64,000 bases of DNA from Roseibacillus sp. (GTDB taxonomy: Bacteria > Verrucomicrobiota > Verrucomicrobiia > Verrucomicrobiales > Akkermansiaceae), in NCBI GenBank assembly GCA_022448985.1, contig JAKVCR010000019.1:2027-66026 (forward strand), written 5' to 3'. The position numbers and the translations under genes are program-made. The notes below the pieces were generated by a model. It saw only the letters and a list, made by a program, of their open reading frames with translations, was not told where the DNA came from and did no database searches. Shown here in pieces: positions 53,782-63,601 of the stretch; the first letter of the stretch is position 1, and the number at the start of each line of letters is the position of its first letter.

Positions 53782-55137
53782 ATGTCCCGTAATCGGAAGA
53801 AACCTGAGAGTCGGCGTTCCGCCTGGGGAACTCCGGTCCTTGGGCTTGGCCTTGCCCTCCTGGCCATCCTGGGGATGGTAATCCTGCTCACGCCCCTGGG
53901 GGGAAAGGTGAAGCGGGGGCTCAAGGATGTATTTGGTTCGGAGACGGTCGTCATTGAGAAAGAGAAGCCGGATTCAGACAGGGGTGCAGCTACGCCTCCC
54001 GATCCGCTCACTCCTCTGGAGAGCGACCCCGACCCTCCATTTCCGCGTGGTGTGTTGACCCCGCCAGATGGTGTGGATATCAGGCAGCTCTCAAAAGGCA
54101 TAGATCTCAAGGTCATCTTTGATTCCAGTGATGGGGAACTGGCTTCCATAGAACGGACGAACAGAGAATCCTACCTGGCGGAGTATGCCCTGCGAGTGCG
54201 CATGCCTAGGGCTGCCACTTCTCTGGAAGAATTGACCCTGACAAGTCCTCACCTCCTGGAAATCCTCCCTGGATTGGAGGCGATGCTGCCCAAGGCGGAG
54301 GTGTCGGCATGGTACCGCCAGATTTATGCAAACAAGTCTGCCCGCCTGAAGGACAACGTGGGACGCCTGGACGAAGTCCTCAGCAAGCACAATTTTTATG
54401 ACTGTGAAACCATGCTGAATCTGCGTTCGGAGGAGAGTGGCCAGCGCCTTTTCCTGATGCAGGCCGAGATGGACGTCGTCTCTGACGGATCGGATGGAGA
54501 CAGGCTTGCCCGGATGCAGGATGGGATTGTGAACTCCACCAACTACCAGCCCTTTACGAGTTATCGATGGAAGAAGTCCGGCTCCGTGCCGAATCCCATG
54601 ATCGCTGGATGGGAACGTCGCATTGGGAAGGCTCGGCGCGAGATTGGGGAGGCAGACACGGGAGAGGAGCGTAAGGCCTGGTTGCGCAAGAGGATCAAGA
54701 TGCTGGAAGCCGGTATTACGGACATGAAAATCGCGAGTTTTCTCATCGCGGAGTATGACCCCTTCATTGTTATTCCCATCAACATTCTTGCTGACCGGCG
54801 TGACCCCTATGCGCCGAATATAGGTGACTTTGCGATCTTGATTCATGAAGGCACGGTGTATCCTGCTATCGTGGGCGATGCGGGTCCAAGCTTCAAGGTA
54901 GGGGAAGCTTCTTTGCGGCTGGCACGTGAAATTAATGCCAGCGCGACTCCCTACAGTCGCCCGGTCTCAGACCTGACCGTGACCTACCTTGTTTTCCCGC
55001 GTAGCGCGGATGATCCGAAACGAGCTCCTGATTACGGGTATTGGCGCAAGCGTTGTGGGGAGCTTGTGGATAAGGTTGGGGGTTTGGGCGAAGGAGTGGA
55101 ATTGCACGAGTGGAAGGACTTGCTCCCTGCCGAGTGA
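53782..55137 (+). CDS. Membrane-anchored protein of unknown function
   Basis: 451 residues. A basic start (MSRNRKKPESRRSAW) leads into one membrane helix (LGLGLALLAILGMVILLT), then a Pro/Asp-rich linker, then a soluble domain outside the cytoplasm. Landmarks include VDIRQLSKGIDLKVIFDSSD, RESYLAEYALRVRMPRAATS and RLDEVLSKHNFYDCETMLNL. I do not recognise a domain. It starts 12 bases after the SDR gene and is followed by a terminator-like hairpin, so it closes the small operon. Confidence 0.65.
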   Translation: MSRNRKKPESRRSAWGTPVLGLGLALLAILGMVILLTPLGGKVKRGLKDVFGSETVVIEKEKPDSDRGAATPPDPLTPLESDPDPPFPRGVLTPPDGVDIRQLSKGIDLKVIFDSSDGELASIERTNRESYLAEYALRVRMPRAATSLEELTLTSPHLLEILPGLEAMLPKAEVSAWYRQIYANKSARLKDNVGRLDEVLSKHNFYDCETMLNLRSEESGQRLFLMQAEMDVVSDGSDGDRLARMQDGIVNSTNYQPFTSYRWKKSGSVPNPMIAGWERRIGKARREIGEADTGEERKAWLRKRIKMLEAGITDMKIASFLIAEYDPFIVIPINILADRRDPYAPNIGDFAILIHEGTVYPAIVGDAGPSFKVGEASLRLAREINASATPYSRPVSDLTVTYLVFPRSADDPKRAPDYGYWRKRCGELVDKVGGLGEGVELHEWKDLLPAE

Positions 55138-55207
55138 AGGGGTTTCCTGCCCGGGCGCGAGAGATGAAGTCGGTATCTTCCATAGAGAGAATAAATTCTT
55201 CGTCTGT

Positions 55208-55242
55208 CGCAAGGACGCGGAAGCCCCTTGCGCGGGATTTTT
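55208..55242 (+). terminator. Rho-independent-type terminator
   Basis: CGCAAGG (55208-55214) pairs perfectly with CCTTGCG (55226-55232) over an 11-base loop, and a run of five T follows at 55238-55242 after five intervening bases. It sits 71 bases after the stop of the unknown gene and before putA. The T-run is a few bases away from the stem, which weakens the call. Confidence 0.5.
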
Positions 55243-55299
55243 CGGTAATACCAGCGGGGAGCTGAGTGTTTTGATGAGAAGAGCAGAGAATCGCGGCGG

Positions 55300-58200
55300 A
55301 TGATGAAGGAGAAGTTGATCTCAAGACGTCTGGAACAGGCCGGCAATGAAGGTTGGGACGATGCTAAGCTGGCCGAGGAAGCGGTCGGGTTGGCGGAGGA
55401 GATTTTGATTGCAGCTAAGAAGGAACAACGTCTGCGGGAGCGTTATGAGGCATGGAAGATGCATCGCATGCTCGGGGATCCCGCTGGCAAGGTCTTTACC
55501 CTGGAGATGGCGGATCAGGTATTCCGCCCCCGGACCGCCTGGCGGGCAGCCTCGCAATTCAGGCACCTGGTGGAGAGTCGCGGCGCGCCTGAGTATCTTC
55601 CCCTGCATGAACGGATTGCTCTGGCGGTGGCAGCTGCCGGTTCCCATCTGGCACCAGAAGCCGTGATAGCGGCGGTGACGGCTAAGATGAGGCGCGAAAG
55701 CAGGCAAGTGGTGCTTCCGGCAGAACCGGGCTTTCTGGACCGGCACATTGCGAAGAGGCGGCAGATGGGGGCGCGATTGAACCTTAATCTCCTGGGGGAG
55801 GCCATTCTGGGGGAGGAGGAGGCGGCACGCCGTCTGCAGCAGAATATTCGACGCCTGGAAAGCGCGGACTGCGACTACATTTCCGTGAAGATCAGTTCGA
55901 TCTTCAGTCAAGTGAACGTGTTGGCCTACGAGGATACCCTTGAGCAGGTGAAGGAGCCTCTCCGACAACTCTATCGAGTAGCCCAGGAAAATGCGGTCGA
56001 GGGGAAGCCGAAGTTCGTGAATCTCGACATGGAGGAATACCGTGACCTGCATCTCACCTGCGATGCGTTTCAGGACGTGTTGAGCGAAGAAGAGTTCCGA
56101 AATCTCGAAGCGGGGATCGTTTTGCAGGCCTACCTGCCCGATTCTTTCGAGTTACAGAAGAAACTGATGAGATGGTCCCGCGAACGTCGGGTGCGCGGTG
56201 GAGCGGGGATCAAGCTGCGTATCGTAAAGGGCGCCAATCTAGCCATGGAGAAGGTTGAGGCGGCGGTGCACGGCTGGGAGCAGGCGCCATACGAGTTCAA
56301 AGGCGAGGTGGACGCTAATTTCAAGCGCATGCTCCATTATGCCTGTGAGAAAGATCACGCGGAAGCAGTTCGGGTGGGGGTGGGAAGTCATAACCTCTTT
56401 GATGTGTCCTATGCCCTGCTCCTGAGGGAGAGGCAGGGCGTGAGGAAGCGGGTTGAGATCGAGATGCTGGAGGGGATGGCTAATCATCAGGCCCGGGTGG
56501 TGGAGAAAGTAGGGGGCAGCTTGCTTTTTTATGCCCCCGTGGTGGATCGTGGGAACTTTCACTCCGCCATTGCATATCTGGTACGGCGGCTTGATGAAAA
56601 TACTGCTCCGGAGAATTTTCTTCATGATCTTTTCGGGATGCGGCCGGGGGGTGAGAAGTGGAATGAACAACGGGAGAGGTTTCTGCTGGCATGTTCGGCC
56701 AAGGACGAGGTGAGCGCGGTGCCTGCACGACAACAGGATCGGCGGATTGAATGTGGGGAGTTGCCGGGTACGGTTTTTGAAAATGAATCTGATACCGACT
56801 GGACGCAGGCGGGCAACCGGAAGTGGATTAAGAATGCCCGTGCTACGGTTGAAACCCCAGATGCGATCGGGATCCAGGTGGGCGGACGAATTAGAAAAAC
56901 GGCACGGAGCGAGGAGTCTTTCGATCCCTCTGCCCCGGAGAAGTGTCTCTATCGCTACGGATTGGCTGGAAAAGGGGAGGTCGAGGAAGCCCTGAGGATC
57001 GCTGCCGAAGCAGCAGGAGTCTGGGCTGAGTCGAGCGAACTTACTTCCGGGGAACAATTGGTAAGGGTTTCGACCGAGCTGGCGCGGTCACGGGGTATGC
57101 TAATTGCCACCATGGGCCGAGATGCTGGGAAAGCGGTCCCGGAGGCCGATTCGGAGGTGAATGAGGCTATCGATTTTGCCAATTACTACGCACATTGCCT
57201 GGCGCGACCGGGTCTGGCAGACGGAGTCCAGCGAACGCCGCTGGGAGTGGTGGTGGTTGCCCCGCCATGGAATTTTCCACTCGCGATTGCCTGTGGGGGA
57301 GTGCTTGCAGCCCTGGCAGCCGGGAATGCGGTCATTCTCAAGCCCCCACCGGAGACGGTCCTGACCGCCTGGCGTCTGGCAGAGGTATTCTGGAAGGCAG
57401 GTATTCCGAAAAATGCTCTGCAATTTTTATCCGTAGACGAAGATGCGGTGGGGCGCAAGTTGCTTACGGATGAACGGGTTAAGGGCGTTATTCTAACCGG
57501 GGGCTACGATACAGCGCGCCTTTTTCGAGGATGGAATCCGTCGATGCGTCTTTTTGCGGAAACAAGTGGCAAGAATGCCATGCTGATTACGGCAGCGGCT
57601 GATCCTGACCAGGCGATCAAGGATCTGGTCAAGAGCGCGTTTGGCCATGGGGGGCAGAAGTGCTCGGCGGCCTCCCTGGCCATTCTGGAGGCCGAACTTT
57701 ATGACGATGAGTCCTTCCTGCGTCAGTTGCGTGATGCGGCGGCCAGTCTCCGAGTCGGTACGCCTCGTGAACTGGCCAGCGTGGTGACCCCGGTTATCCG
57801 GCCTCCTGGAACAGATCTGTCCCGGGGATTGCACGAATTGGAAAAGGGGGAAGAGTGGTTGCTGGAACCGCAGATGGTGGACGGCAACCCCTGCCTTTGG
57901 TCGCCAGGAATCCGGATGGGTGTGACGCCTGCCAGCTGGTATCGGCACACGGAGTGTTTCGGGCCGGTCCTTGGGCTGATGAGGGCATTCGATTTCGAAG
58001 ATGGGCTCCGGTTGCAGAATGATTCCCGGTTCGGGCTGACGGGGGGGCTGCAGAGCCTGGACACCCGGGAGATCGACCAGTGGCGGGACCGTGTGGAGGT
58101 CGGCAACGCCTATATCAATCGACCGATTACGGGTGCGATTGTTCAGCGGCAGCCGTTTGGGGGCTGGAAGCGATCGGTGGCAGGTCCGGGAGCAAAGGCC

Positions 58201-58830
58201 GGGGGGCCGAATTACGTTCTACAACTGGCCCGGTGGCATGAAGAGGGCTTACCCGGGGAGGGAGAGGAGAGCGAGCATTCTGAACTGGTGGAGACCTTCT
58301 GTGGGATCCTGCCGGCGGCAGCGGAACGGATGCGCGCTGCGGCTGCGAGTTATGCGAAGTGGTGGCGCGAGGAATTTGCGCTCTCGCACGATCCCTCCGG
58401 GATTCTTGGGGAGTCCAACGTCTTCCGTTATCGCAGGCGTGGACAGATCCTCGTGCGCTCCGAGGGGATGACCCCTGAAGAGGTAGCCCTCGTGCTCCTG
58501 GCAGCGCGGACCTGTGGAGTGAAGGTGCTCCTCAGTGCAGGGGGCGAGCAGGAGGAGTGCAATCCACTTGCCGCTGCGGCCAATTTGTGCTGGAGGGTGG
58601 AGAGCGATTCTGAGGTGTGTGCCGGTCTGCGATCAGAGGGGAAGGAGTTTGAGCGTATTCGGACTGTGAATCCATCCGACGACCTCCGGCAGGCAGCCCA
58701 TGAGGGAGAACTGGAGATTATCGATTGGCCGGTTCTCGCTAATGGCAGAATTGAACTTCTGCACTATTTGCGGGAACAGGCCGTAAGCGAAACGCGGCAT
58801 CGCTACGGGAATATAATGGCTCAGTCTTGA
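55300..58830 (+). CDS. putA: Bifunctional proline dehydrogenase / glutamate-semialdehyde dehydrogenase PutA
   Basis: 1,176 residues. The proline dehydrogenase barrel covers about 150-450 (ADCDYISVKISSIFSQVNVL, NLDMEEYRDLHLT, GAGIKLRIVKGAN, VGSHNLFDVSYALL). The aldehyde dehydrogenase covers about 545-980, with APPWNFPLAIACGG, the Glu in FAETSGKN (about 751) and the catalytic Cys in GGQKCSAAS (about 784). The last 200 residues end GRIELLHYLREQAVSETRHRYGN, as in longer PutA forms. The enzyme oxidises proline to glutamate with FAD and NAD. No N-terminal DNA-binding domain is seen, so it should not act as a repressor. It is convergent with the cytochrome gene, 13 bases away. Confidence 0.95.
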   Translation: MMKEKLISRRLEQAGNEGWDDAKLAEEAVGLAEEILIAAKKEQRLRERYEAWKMHRMLGDPAGKVFTLEMADQVFRPRTAWRAASQFRHLVESRGAPEYLPLHERIALAVAAAGSHLAPEAVIAAVTAKMRRESRQVVLPAEPGFLDRHIAKRRQMGARLNLNLLGEAILGEEEAARRLQQNIRRLESADCDYISVKISSIFSQVNVLAYEDTLEQVKEPLRQLYRVAQENAVEGKPKFVNLDMEEYRDLHLTCDAFQDVLSEEEFRNLEAGIVLQAYLPDSFELQKKLMRWSRERRVRGGAGIKLRIVKGANLAMEKVEAAVHGWEQAPYEFKGEVDANFKRMLHYACEKDHAEAVRVGVGSHNLFDVSYALLLRERQGVRKRVEIEMLEGMANHQARVVEKVGGSLLFYAPVVDRGNFHSAIAYLVRRLDENTAPENFLHDLFGMRPGGEKWNEQRERFLLACSAKDEVSAVPARQQDRRIECGELPGTVFENESDTDWTQAGNRKWIKNARATVETPDAIGIQVGGRIRKTARSEESFDPSAPEKCLYRYGLAGKGEVEEALRIAAEAAGVWAESSELTSGEQLVRVSTELARSRGMLIATMGRDAGKAVPEADSEVNEAIDFANYYAHCLARPGLADGVQRTPLGVVVVAPPWNFPLAIACGGVLAALAAGNAVILKPPPETVLTAWRLAEVFWKAGIPKNALQFLSVDEDAVGRKLLTDERVKGVILTGGYDTARLFRGWNPSMRLFAETSGKNAMLITAAADPDQAIKDLVKSAFGHGGQKCSAASLAILEAELYDDESFLRQLRDAAASLRVGTPRELASVVTPVIRPPGTDLSRGLHELEKGEEWLLEPQMVDGNPCLWSPGIRMGVTPASWYRHTECFGPVLGLMRAFDFEDGLRLQNDSRFGLTGGLQSLDTREIDQWRDRVEVGNAYINRPITGAIVQRQPFGGWKRSVAGPGAKAGGPNYVLQLARWHEEGLPGEGEESEHSELVETFCGILPAAAERMRAAAASYAKWWREEFALSHDPSGILGESNVFRYRRRGQILVRSEGMTPEEVALVLLAARTCGVKVLLSAGGEQEECNPLAAAANLCWRVESDSEVCAGLRSEGKEFERIRTVNPSDDLRQAAHEGELEIIDWPVLANGRIELLHYLREQAVSETRHRYGNIMAQS

Positions 58831-58843
58831 GACATGTTCCGCG

Positions 58844-61800
58844 TTATTCCTTGCTGGCATCGTTTCGAGCTGCCTTGAAGCGTTTGGCGATCGGAATGGC
58901 GCAGAGGGCACACCAGGTCAGGACCCCCAGTGCAATAAGGACGCTCTTGATCCAGTCATTGCCGGGCCCCGGATCAGATGTCCGTGTCGCCGGATCCTGT
59001 GGTTTGGTCACGGGCTTTGGCAGGGGTGGTGGAGGAATGAGGTCGGCTACCTTGAGGGGAGGTTTCCCGATCTCCCCGCGATACTTCTCGACCATCTCAG
59101 GAGTGACGGCGGAGGCCTCGTTTCCCCAGCTATTCCGGATGAAGGTGAGGACTGCGGCGATCTGTTCGTTAGTTCGGGGGAGGGGGACCATGCCAGCGGG
59201 ATTGATATCAACGCCGAGGGTGTATTGACGGTGATTGACGGTGATATTGTCCCGAAGTCCGCGCATCTGGATCCTGATGAGATTTTCCACTGGACCCACC
59301 ACCCACTCAGAGGGCGCAAGGGGTGGGCCGCCCTGACCTGGCACGCCCTGGCCACGGTCCCCGTGACAGGCGAGGCAGGTGATGTAAGCCTCCCTTCCGA
59401 GTTCCATCTGCCGGGCATCAATAGAGTTCTTGGCGGGTTTCCGATCTTCTTCCTCCGGTTCCGGGACCACTGTTGACTTTGGTTCGGAACCGGATTCCGG
59501 CGCTGGATCGGATACTTGTGTTGATCCGCTTGTTCCGCGCGGGGACAGGGATTTACTCGAGACAGGTCGAGGTATTTCCGCTCTGTTCCTGGTGGTGTTC
59601 AGGGGCAGGGTTTCGGGGTCGAGATCCCTTGCGCGGCTCCTGGGAGGAGCGGGCTTCTCATCCTGGGTTAGTCCGCCAAGCCAGGCAACAAGGTCGCGGA
59701 TTTCACGCTTGGTGAGGACCGTTCCCATGGGAGGCGCCATGGCGGAAACGGGTTCGCTTCTTTCGAGGATATCGCTCTTGTTGATCCGCCAGAGATCCGA
59801 TCCTTCCAGCAGTTCGATGGTTGCAGCGTCCTCGTTGCTGAGAATGCCGGACTTGCTGGATCCATTCTTGAAAGTGAGGGAAACGACTCCAAAGCCCGGA
59901 GCGACTATTGAGTTGGGAGCGAGGAGGGATTCGAGAAGGTAATTGGCATCGTGGCGCTTGCCGACGCCTGCTAGATTGGGACCGGCTTCTGCGCCTTCTG
60001 GATGGCTGTCGTCGATGCGGTGACAGCGCAGGCACTGGCCAGTTGGATGACTCCGGAAGACAGTTTCCCCGCGGAGAGGATCGCCTCCCTGCAGACAAAC
60101 CTGGAATTCAGAAAGAGGTTCATCCTCCGGGAGGGAAGAATGGTAGTCTTTGAGGGCTGCGTCTACAGTCGGATCGTCGCGCCGTTTTTCCGCAGCTTCC
60201 ATTACTTCCAATGCGATGGCCGGGTTAAGTGATCCTCTCTCCAGATCGTGGAGCCCTTTTGCAATTCTGGTCGCAGTGTTTTTGCCAGGGATGTCGGCCA
60301 GGGCCTGCCAGCCAGCCTGGGCCTGAATGAAGTTGTCCGAAGCAAGGGCCCTGGTCACTGCCGGGAGTGCTGACTCCGGAAACCTGCTGGTGAGGAGCGC
60401 CAGGGCGTAGTTTGCATAGGCGATGTCGGTGCTCTCGGTGGCGGCGTCGAGGGAGTCGCGCAAGGAGGAGTGGTTCCTTGTGGCTAGGAGATTGAGAAGC
60501 TCCTTTTTGACGCTGCTTCCGAGTTGGGGTTGTTCGAGGAGGGCCCTTAGGCTGGCCTCTTCAAGTTCCTTCACCGAAATATCATACTGGCCGACGAGCC
60601 CGATGGTGGCGGCGAGGATCTCTCCCTTGGAATTGAGAAGGGGGATGATCTCTTCTTTCAGGGCTTCCTTGATTTCCGACTGATCACGGGGGTCAAGGGG
60701 AGCGTAGCGCCCGAGGGATTGGTCGATGGTTGGGGGGGTGGCCCAGAGCGAGAGAAGTCGTAATGCTTCAAGACGTTCGTCCTTATCCAGTTCCACGTTG
60801 GCAGCTGCCCGAAGGAGGCGGGCAGCATTCTCGGGGCCTCCGACCCGGAAGGCGCTGTGGAGGAGTCGTCGAAGCATCATGCGGCTGAGTGTGCGGCCTG
60901 GCTGTCCGGAAGCATATTCGTCGAGGAGGGCAGCGACCGCAGGACGGGCTTTGTCGATGGGGACATCATGTACTGCACGGATAGCCTCGTCAGAGATCCA
61001 GGAGTCTTCCGTGTCGAAAAAGAAGCGAACCAGGTTGGGAGAGCGGAGGCGGCGGAGAGCTATTACGGCTGCGAGGCGAATAGACTTGTTGGGATGTCTG
61101 GCGAGGTCGGCGATCTGCTCTTCGGTCCCGGAACCGACAAGGGCCATCACTCCGGCGTGACGCAGGTAGGGATCGCGGTCGGCATTTTCGGCGAGGAGGA
61201 CAAGAGTGGGATTGAAGGCCTCCCGTGCCTGGAGCCGAGCGAGGGAGATGGCAGCAAAGGATCGGACACGGGGAGAGGGGTCCTGCAGGGAATTGATCAG
61301 GCGGCCATGATCCTTAAGAGGGGCTTCTCCCAGGGCACGGGCAGCTTGGGCGCGCAGTTCGCGGTCGGGGTGGCCGAGGAGTTCCATGAGTCGCTCGGTA
61401 GAGGCTTCCGAATTGAACCGACGCGCCCTGATCCAGAGGCCCCAGGTCCCGTGCAGAGCGAGGGAGTGGCTTTGCTCCTGCCTAGTGGCATTTATAAAAT
61501 AGGGCACGGCTTCGGGACGGTCGGCGAGGGCTAGTTGCGCCCGGAGGCGAACCCTGAAATCGTCGTGTTTCATGAGTTCGAAGAGACGAAGGGGAGGGAG
61601 GGTCTTGAAGTCCTGAGCAGCAAACAGGGCAGCAACTTCTCTGGTTTCTTCAGAAGTTACTGAGGCCTCTGATGATATTGTATAGATCCGACCGGCGGAG
61701 TGGGATTGCCATCCTTTCACGAAGTCAGTGACGTAGAGACGTCCGTCGTAGCCGAATTCGACATCAGTGACCGCTGCGCCCCAGTTGAACTTGCGAGCAT

Positions 61801-63484
61801 TGATCATCTTCAGGCCTGCACCGTGCGGTTCCAGTTGGAAGGCCCAGATCCCGGAGGACGCCGCGCCACCTCGATAGTCACAGACAAGGAAGGAGTCTTC
61901 GCAGTTATTTGAGAAACCAGTTCCGGGCTGATAGGTCAGTCCGGAGGGTCCGGAGGTGAGAAGATCGACGGGTGGCAGGAGAAAGGCGGGTTGTCCTTCG
62001 TGATGAAGGTCCCATTGGCGCTCTTGCATCCACTGGTTGATAGGGCGCTCGGGATAACCCACTTCCCGGTGGAAGGTGTGAAGATTCTGGTGATCGGTGC
62101 GCCAGCCACTATCGGCCCCGTCCACGATGTAGACCACCCGGGCCTTGTCGCCCTGGTCCGAGTTGTTGTCCACGCTGATGAGGTGACCCCACCGGTCAAA
62201 GGCGATTTCCTTGGGATTGCGCAGACCGGCATGAATAACCTCGAATCCGGAGCCGTCCGGGTCGAAGCGGAATACCGTGCCCTGGTCGGTGTAAGCAAGG
62301 GCGAGGCCTTCGCGGGTAGTGACATTCATGGCGCGGTCCCCGATCGATCCGTAGAGACGGCCGTCCGGTCCGAGGGCGAATCCATTGAGGTCGTGACCGG
62401 AGAGCGAGACGCGGGTGCCGAAACCGGAGAAGAGTTTCTTCCGCTGGTCCGCAGTTCCATCGCCGTTTGTATCGCGGAGGGCCCAGAGGTGAGGGATACA
62501 GGCGAAGTAGACCTGACCTTCCAGTGAGTAGATGCCGGCTGCGGTACCATCGAGCATCCCGTTGAATCCTTCGGCATAGATGGTGCTCTGGTCAGCCTTT
62601 CCGTCTCCATTGGTGTCGGCGAGGAGACGAATCTTCTCAGACCTCTTTGTCATTTCGACAACGGGATACTTCTCGTCCCACTTCTCGTGCATCCTGCGGC
62701 GGTCTTCGATGGTGAGGGCCGAGATGTCATCGGTGTGCCAGTAGCGATGATTGCGGTTGTCGGGGATGCCGTAACGGAAACGATGGGTCTCGGTTACAAG
62801 GATCCGCCCAGTCTCGTCGATGCAAAGGGCGGTGGGTGAGTAGACATCGTGTTTCTCGTGAGTGGCAAAGACATCGAGTTGGCTACCCTCCGGAATGGTA
62901 ACGCCCGGGAGGGTGTCGGTACTGATCAAACCGGGATCGAAGGGTCTGCCGTCCCGGGTGGCGCCGGGAAAGACTGGATTGGCCTTGTCGGTGAAGAAAA
63001 TATGATCGGCCAGGATGTAGCCGTCTTCTGCGCCCGAGGCATCAACCAGACGCAGGCGGGCCTGCTGCCCGTTGAGTTCACGCACATCCCAGGTGGTGGG
63101 GCGCAGGGTATGGTCGTTCTGTCCCGTGGCTTCCAGCACGATCCGGTCGCCGATGAGGAGCTGGATAGAGGTCAGCCCCTTTTTAGCACCACCTCCAATG
63201 AGAAAACTTATAGAGGGGTGTTGAATGGTAAAAGGGGGAGAGGTGAGGGAACCCATTCCGGAAAGTCCCTCTGCGAAGGAACTGGCGAAGGATTCGTCCG
63301 CGTAGCCTCGGACCTTGCCTGCCTGAGTCCCGTGTCCGCCGGTGGCGGGAGCCTTGCCAAAGGCCTTTCCGGTTTCCTGCCAGGTTCCGAAGCCGTCACC
63401 CTCAAAGGGTTCAAAGACCCTTTCGGCTGCCTGGAGATGAAGGGCAAGGGGTAGTGCGACGAGGGCAGAGCGAAGAATCGTCAT
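58844..63484 (-). CDS. PVC-type membrane-bound dehydrogenase with HEAT repeats and two c-type haem sites
   Basis: About 1,546 residues from ATG 63484 (signal peptide MTILRSALVALPLALHLQAA). Residues 20-170 form a beta module (FEPFEGDGFGTWQETGKAFG, LTSPPFTIQHPSISFLIGGG) like one beside GH32 fructanases. A PVC-type beta-propeller dehydrogenase follows (about 175-610, including DTNGDGKADQ and YVTDFVKGW), then HEAT repeats (to about 1190), a first haem site CLRCH, a second CLACH (about 1420), and a C-terminal membrane helix (WIKSVLIALGVLTWCALCAI). It probably oxidises a sugar or alcohol on the outer face and passes electrons to haem. The substrate is unknown. It is convergent with putA. Confidence 0.88.
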   Translation of the reverse strand: MTILRSALVALPLALHLQAAERVFEPFEGDGFGTWQETGKAFGKAPATGGHGTQAGKVRGYADESFASSFAEGLSGMGSLTSPPFTIQHPSISFLIGGGAKKGLTSIQLLIGDRIVLEATGQNDHTLRPTTWDVRELNGQQARLRLVDASGAEDGYILADHIFFTDKANPVFPGATRDGRPFDPGLISTDTLPGVTIPEGSQLDVFATHEKHDVYSPTALCIDETGRILVTETHRFRYGIPDNRNHRYWHTDDISALTIEDRRRMHEKWDEKYPVVEMTKRSEKIRLLADTNGDGKADQSTIYAEGFNGMLDGTAAGIYSLEGQVYFACIPHLWALRDTNGDGTADQRKKLFSGFGTRVSLSGHDLNGFALGPDGRLYGSIGDRAMNVTTREGLALAYTDQGTVFRFDPDGSGFEVIHAGLRNPKEIAFDRWGHLISVDNNSDQGDKARVVYIVDGADSGWRTDHQNLHTFHREVGYPERPINQWMQERQWDLHHEGQPAFLLPPVDLLTSGPSGLTYQPGTGFSNNCEDSFLVCDYRGGAASSGIWAFQLEPHGAGLKMINARKFNWGAAVTDVEFGYDGRLYVTDFVKGWQSHSAGRIYTISSEASVTSEETREVAALFAAQDFKTLPPLRLFELMKHDDFRVRLRAQLALADRPEAVPYFINATRQEQSHSLALHGTWGLWIRARRFNSEASTERLMELLGHPDRELRAQAARALGEAPLKDHGRLINSLQDPSPRVRSFAAISLARLQAREAFNPTLVLLAENADRDPYLRHAGVMALVGSGTEEQIADLARHPNKSIRLAAVIALRRLRSPNLVRFFFDTEDSWISDEAIRAVHDVPIDKARPAVAALLDEYASGQPGRTLSRMMLRRLLHSAFRVGGPENAARLLRAAANVELDKDERLEALRLLSLWATPPTIDQSLGRYAPLDPRDQSEIKEALKEEIIPLLNSKGEILAATIGLVGQYDISVKELEEASLRALLEQPQLGSSVKKELLNLLATRNHSSLRDSLDAATESTDIAYANYALALLTSRFPESALPAVTRALASDNFIQAQAGWQALADIPGKNTATRIAKGLHDLERGSLNPAIALEVMEAAEKRRDDPTVDAALKDYHSSLPEDEPLSEFQVCLQGGDPLRGETVFRSHPTGQCLRCHRIDDSHPEGAEAGPNLAGVGKRHDANYLLESLLAPNSIVAPGFGVVSLTFKNGSSKSGILSNEDAATIELLEGSDLWRINKSDILERSEPVSAMAPPMGTVLTKREIRDLVAWLGGLTQDEKPAPPRSRARDLDPETLPLNTTRNRAEIPRPVSSKSLSPRGTSGSTQVSDPAPESGSEPKSTVVPEPEEEDRKPAKNSIDARQMELGREAYITCLACHGDRGQGVPGQGGPPLAPSEWVVGPVENLIRIQMRGLRDNITVNHRQYTLGVDINPAGMVPLPRTNEQIAAVLTFIRNSWGNEASAVTPEMVEKYRGEIGKPPLKVADLIPPPPLPKPVTKPQDPATRTSDPGPGNDWIKSVLIALGVLTWCALCAIPIAKRFKAARNDASKE

Positions 63485-63601
63485 CGGAGGCCTGAGGGTA
63501 GCAGTTCGTTGGGAAGGGGCAAAGGATGGGACCGAATTTATGGAGTTAAAACTGAAGAGTGGAACCATCATGATCGGCTAGCTAGGAGTGTGCCAGAGCT
63601 C

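Noticed and set aside
54989-55303. Plus-strand frame of about 104 codons overlapping the end of the unknown gene and the terminator.
   Set aside because: It overlaps a well-placed upstream gene in another frame and the hairpin, and has no ribosome binding site or recognisable domain.
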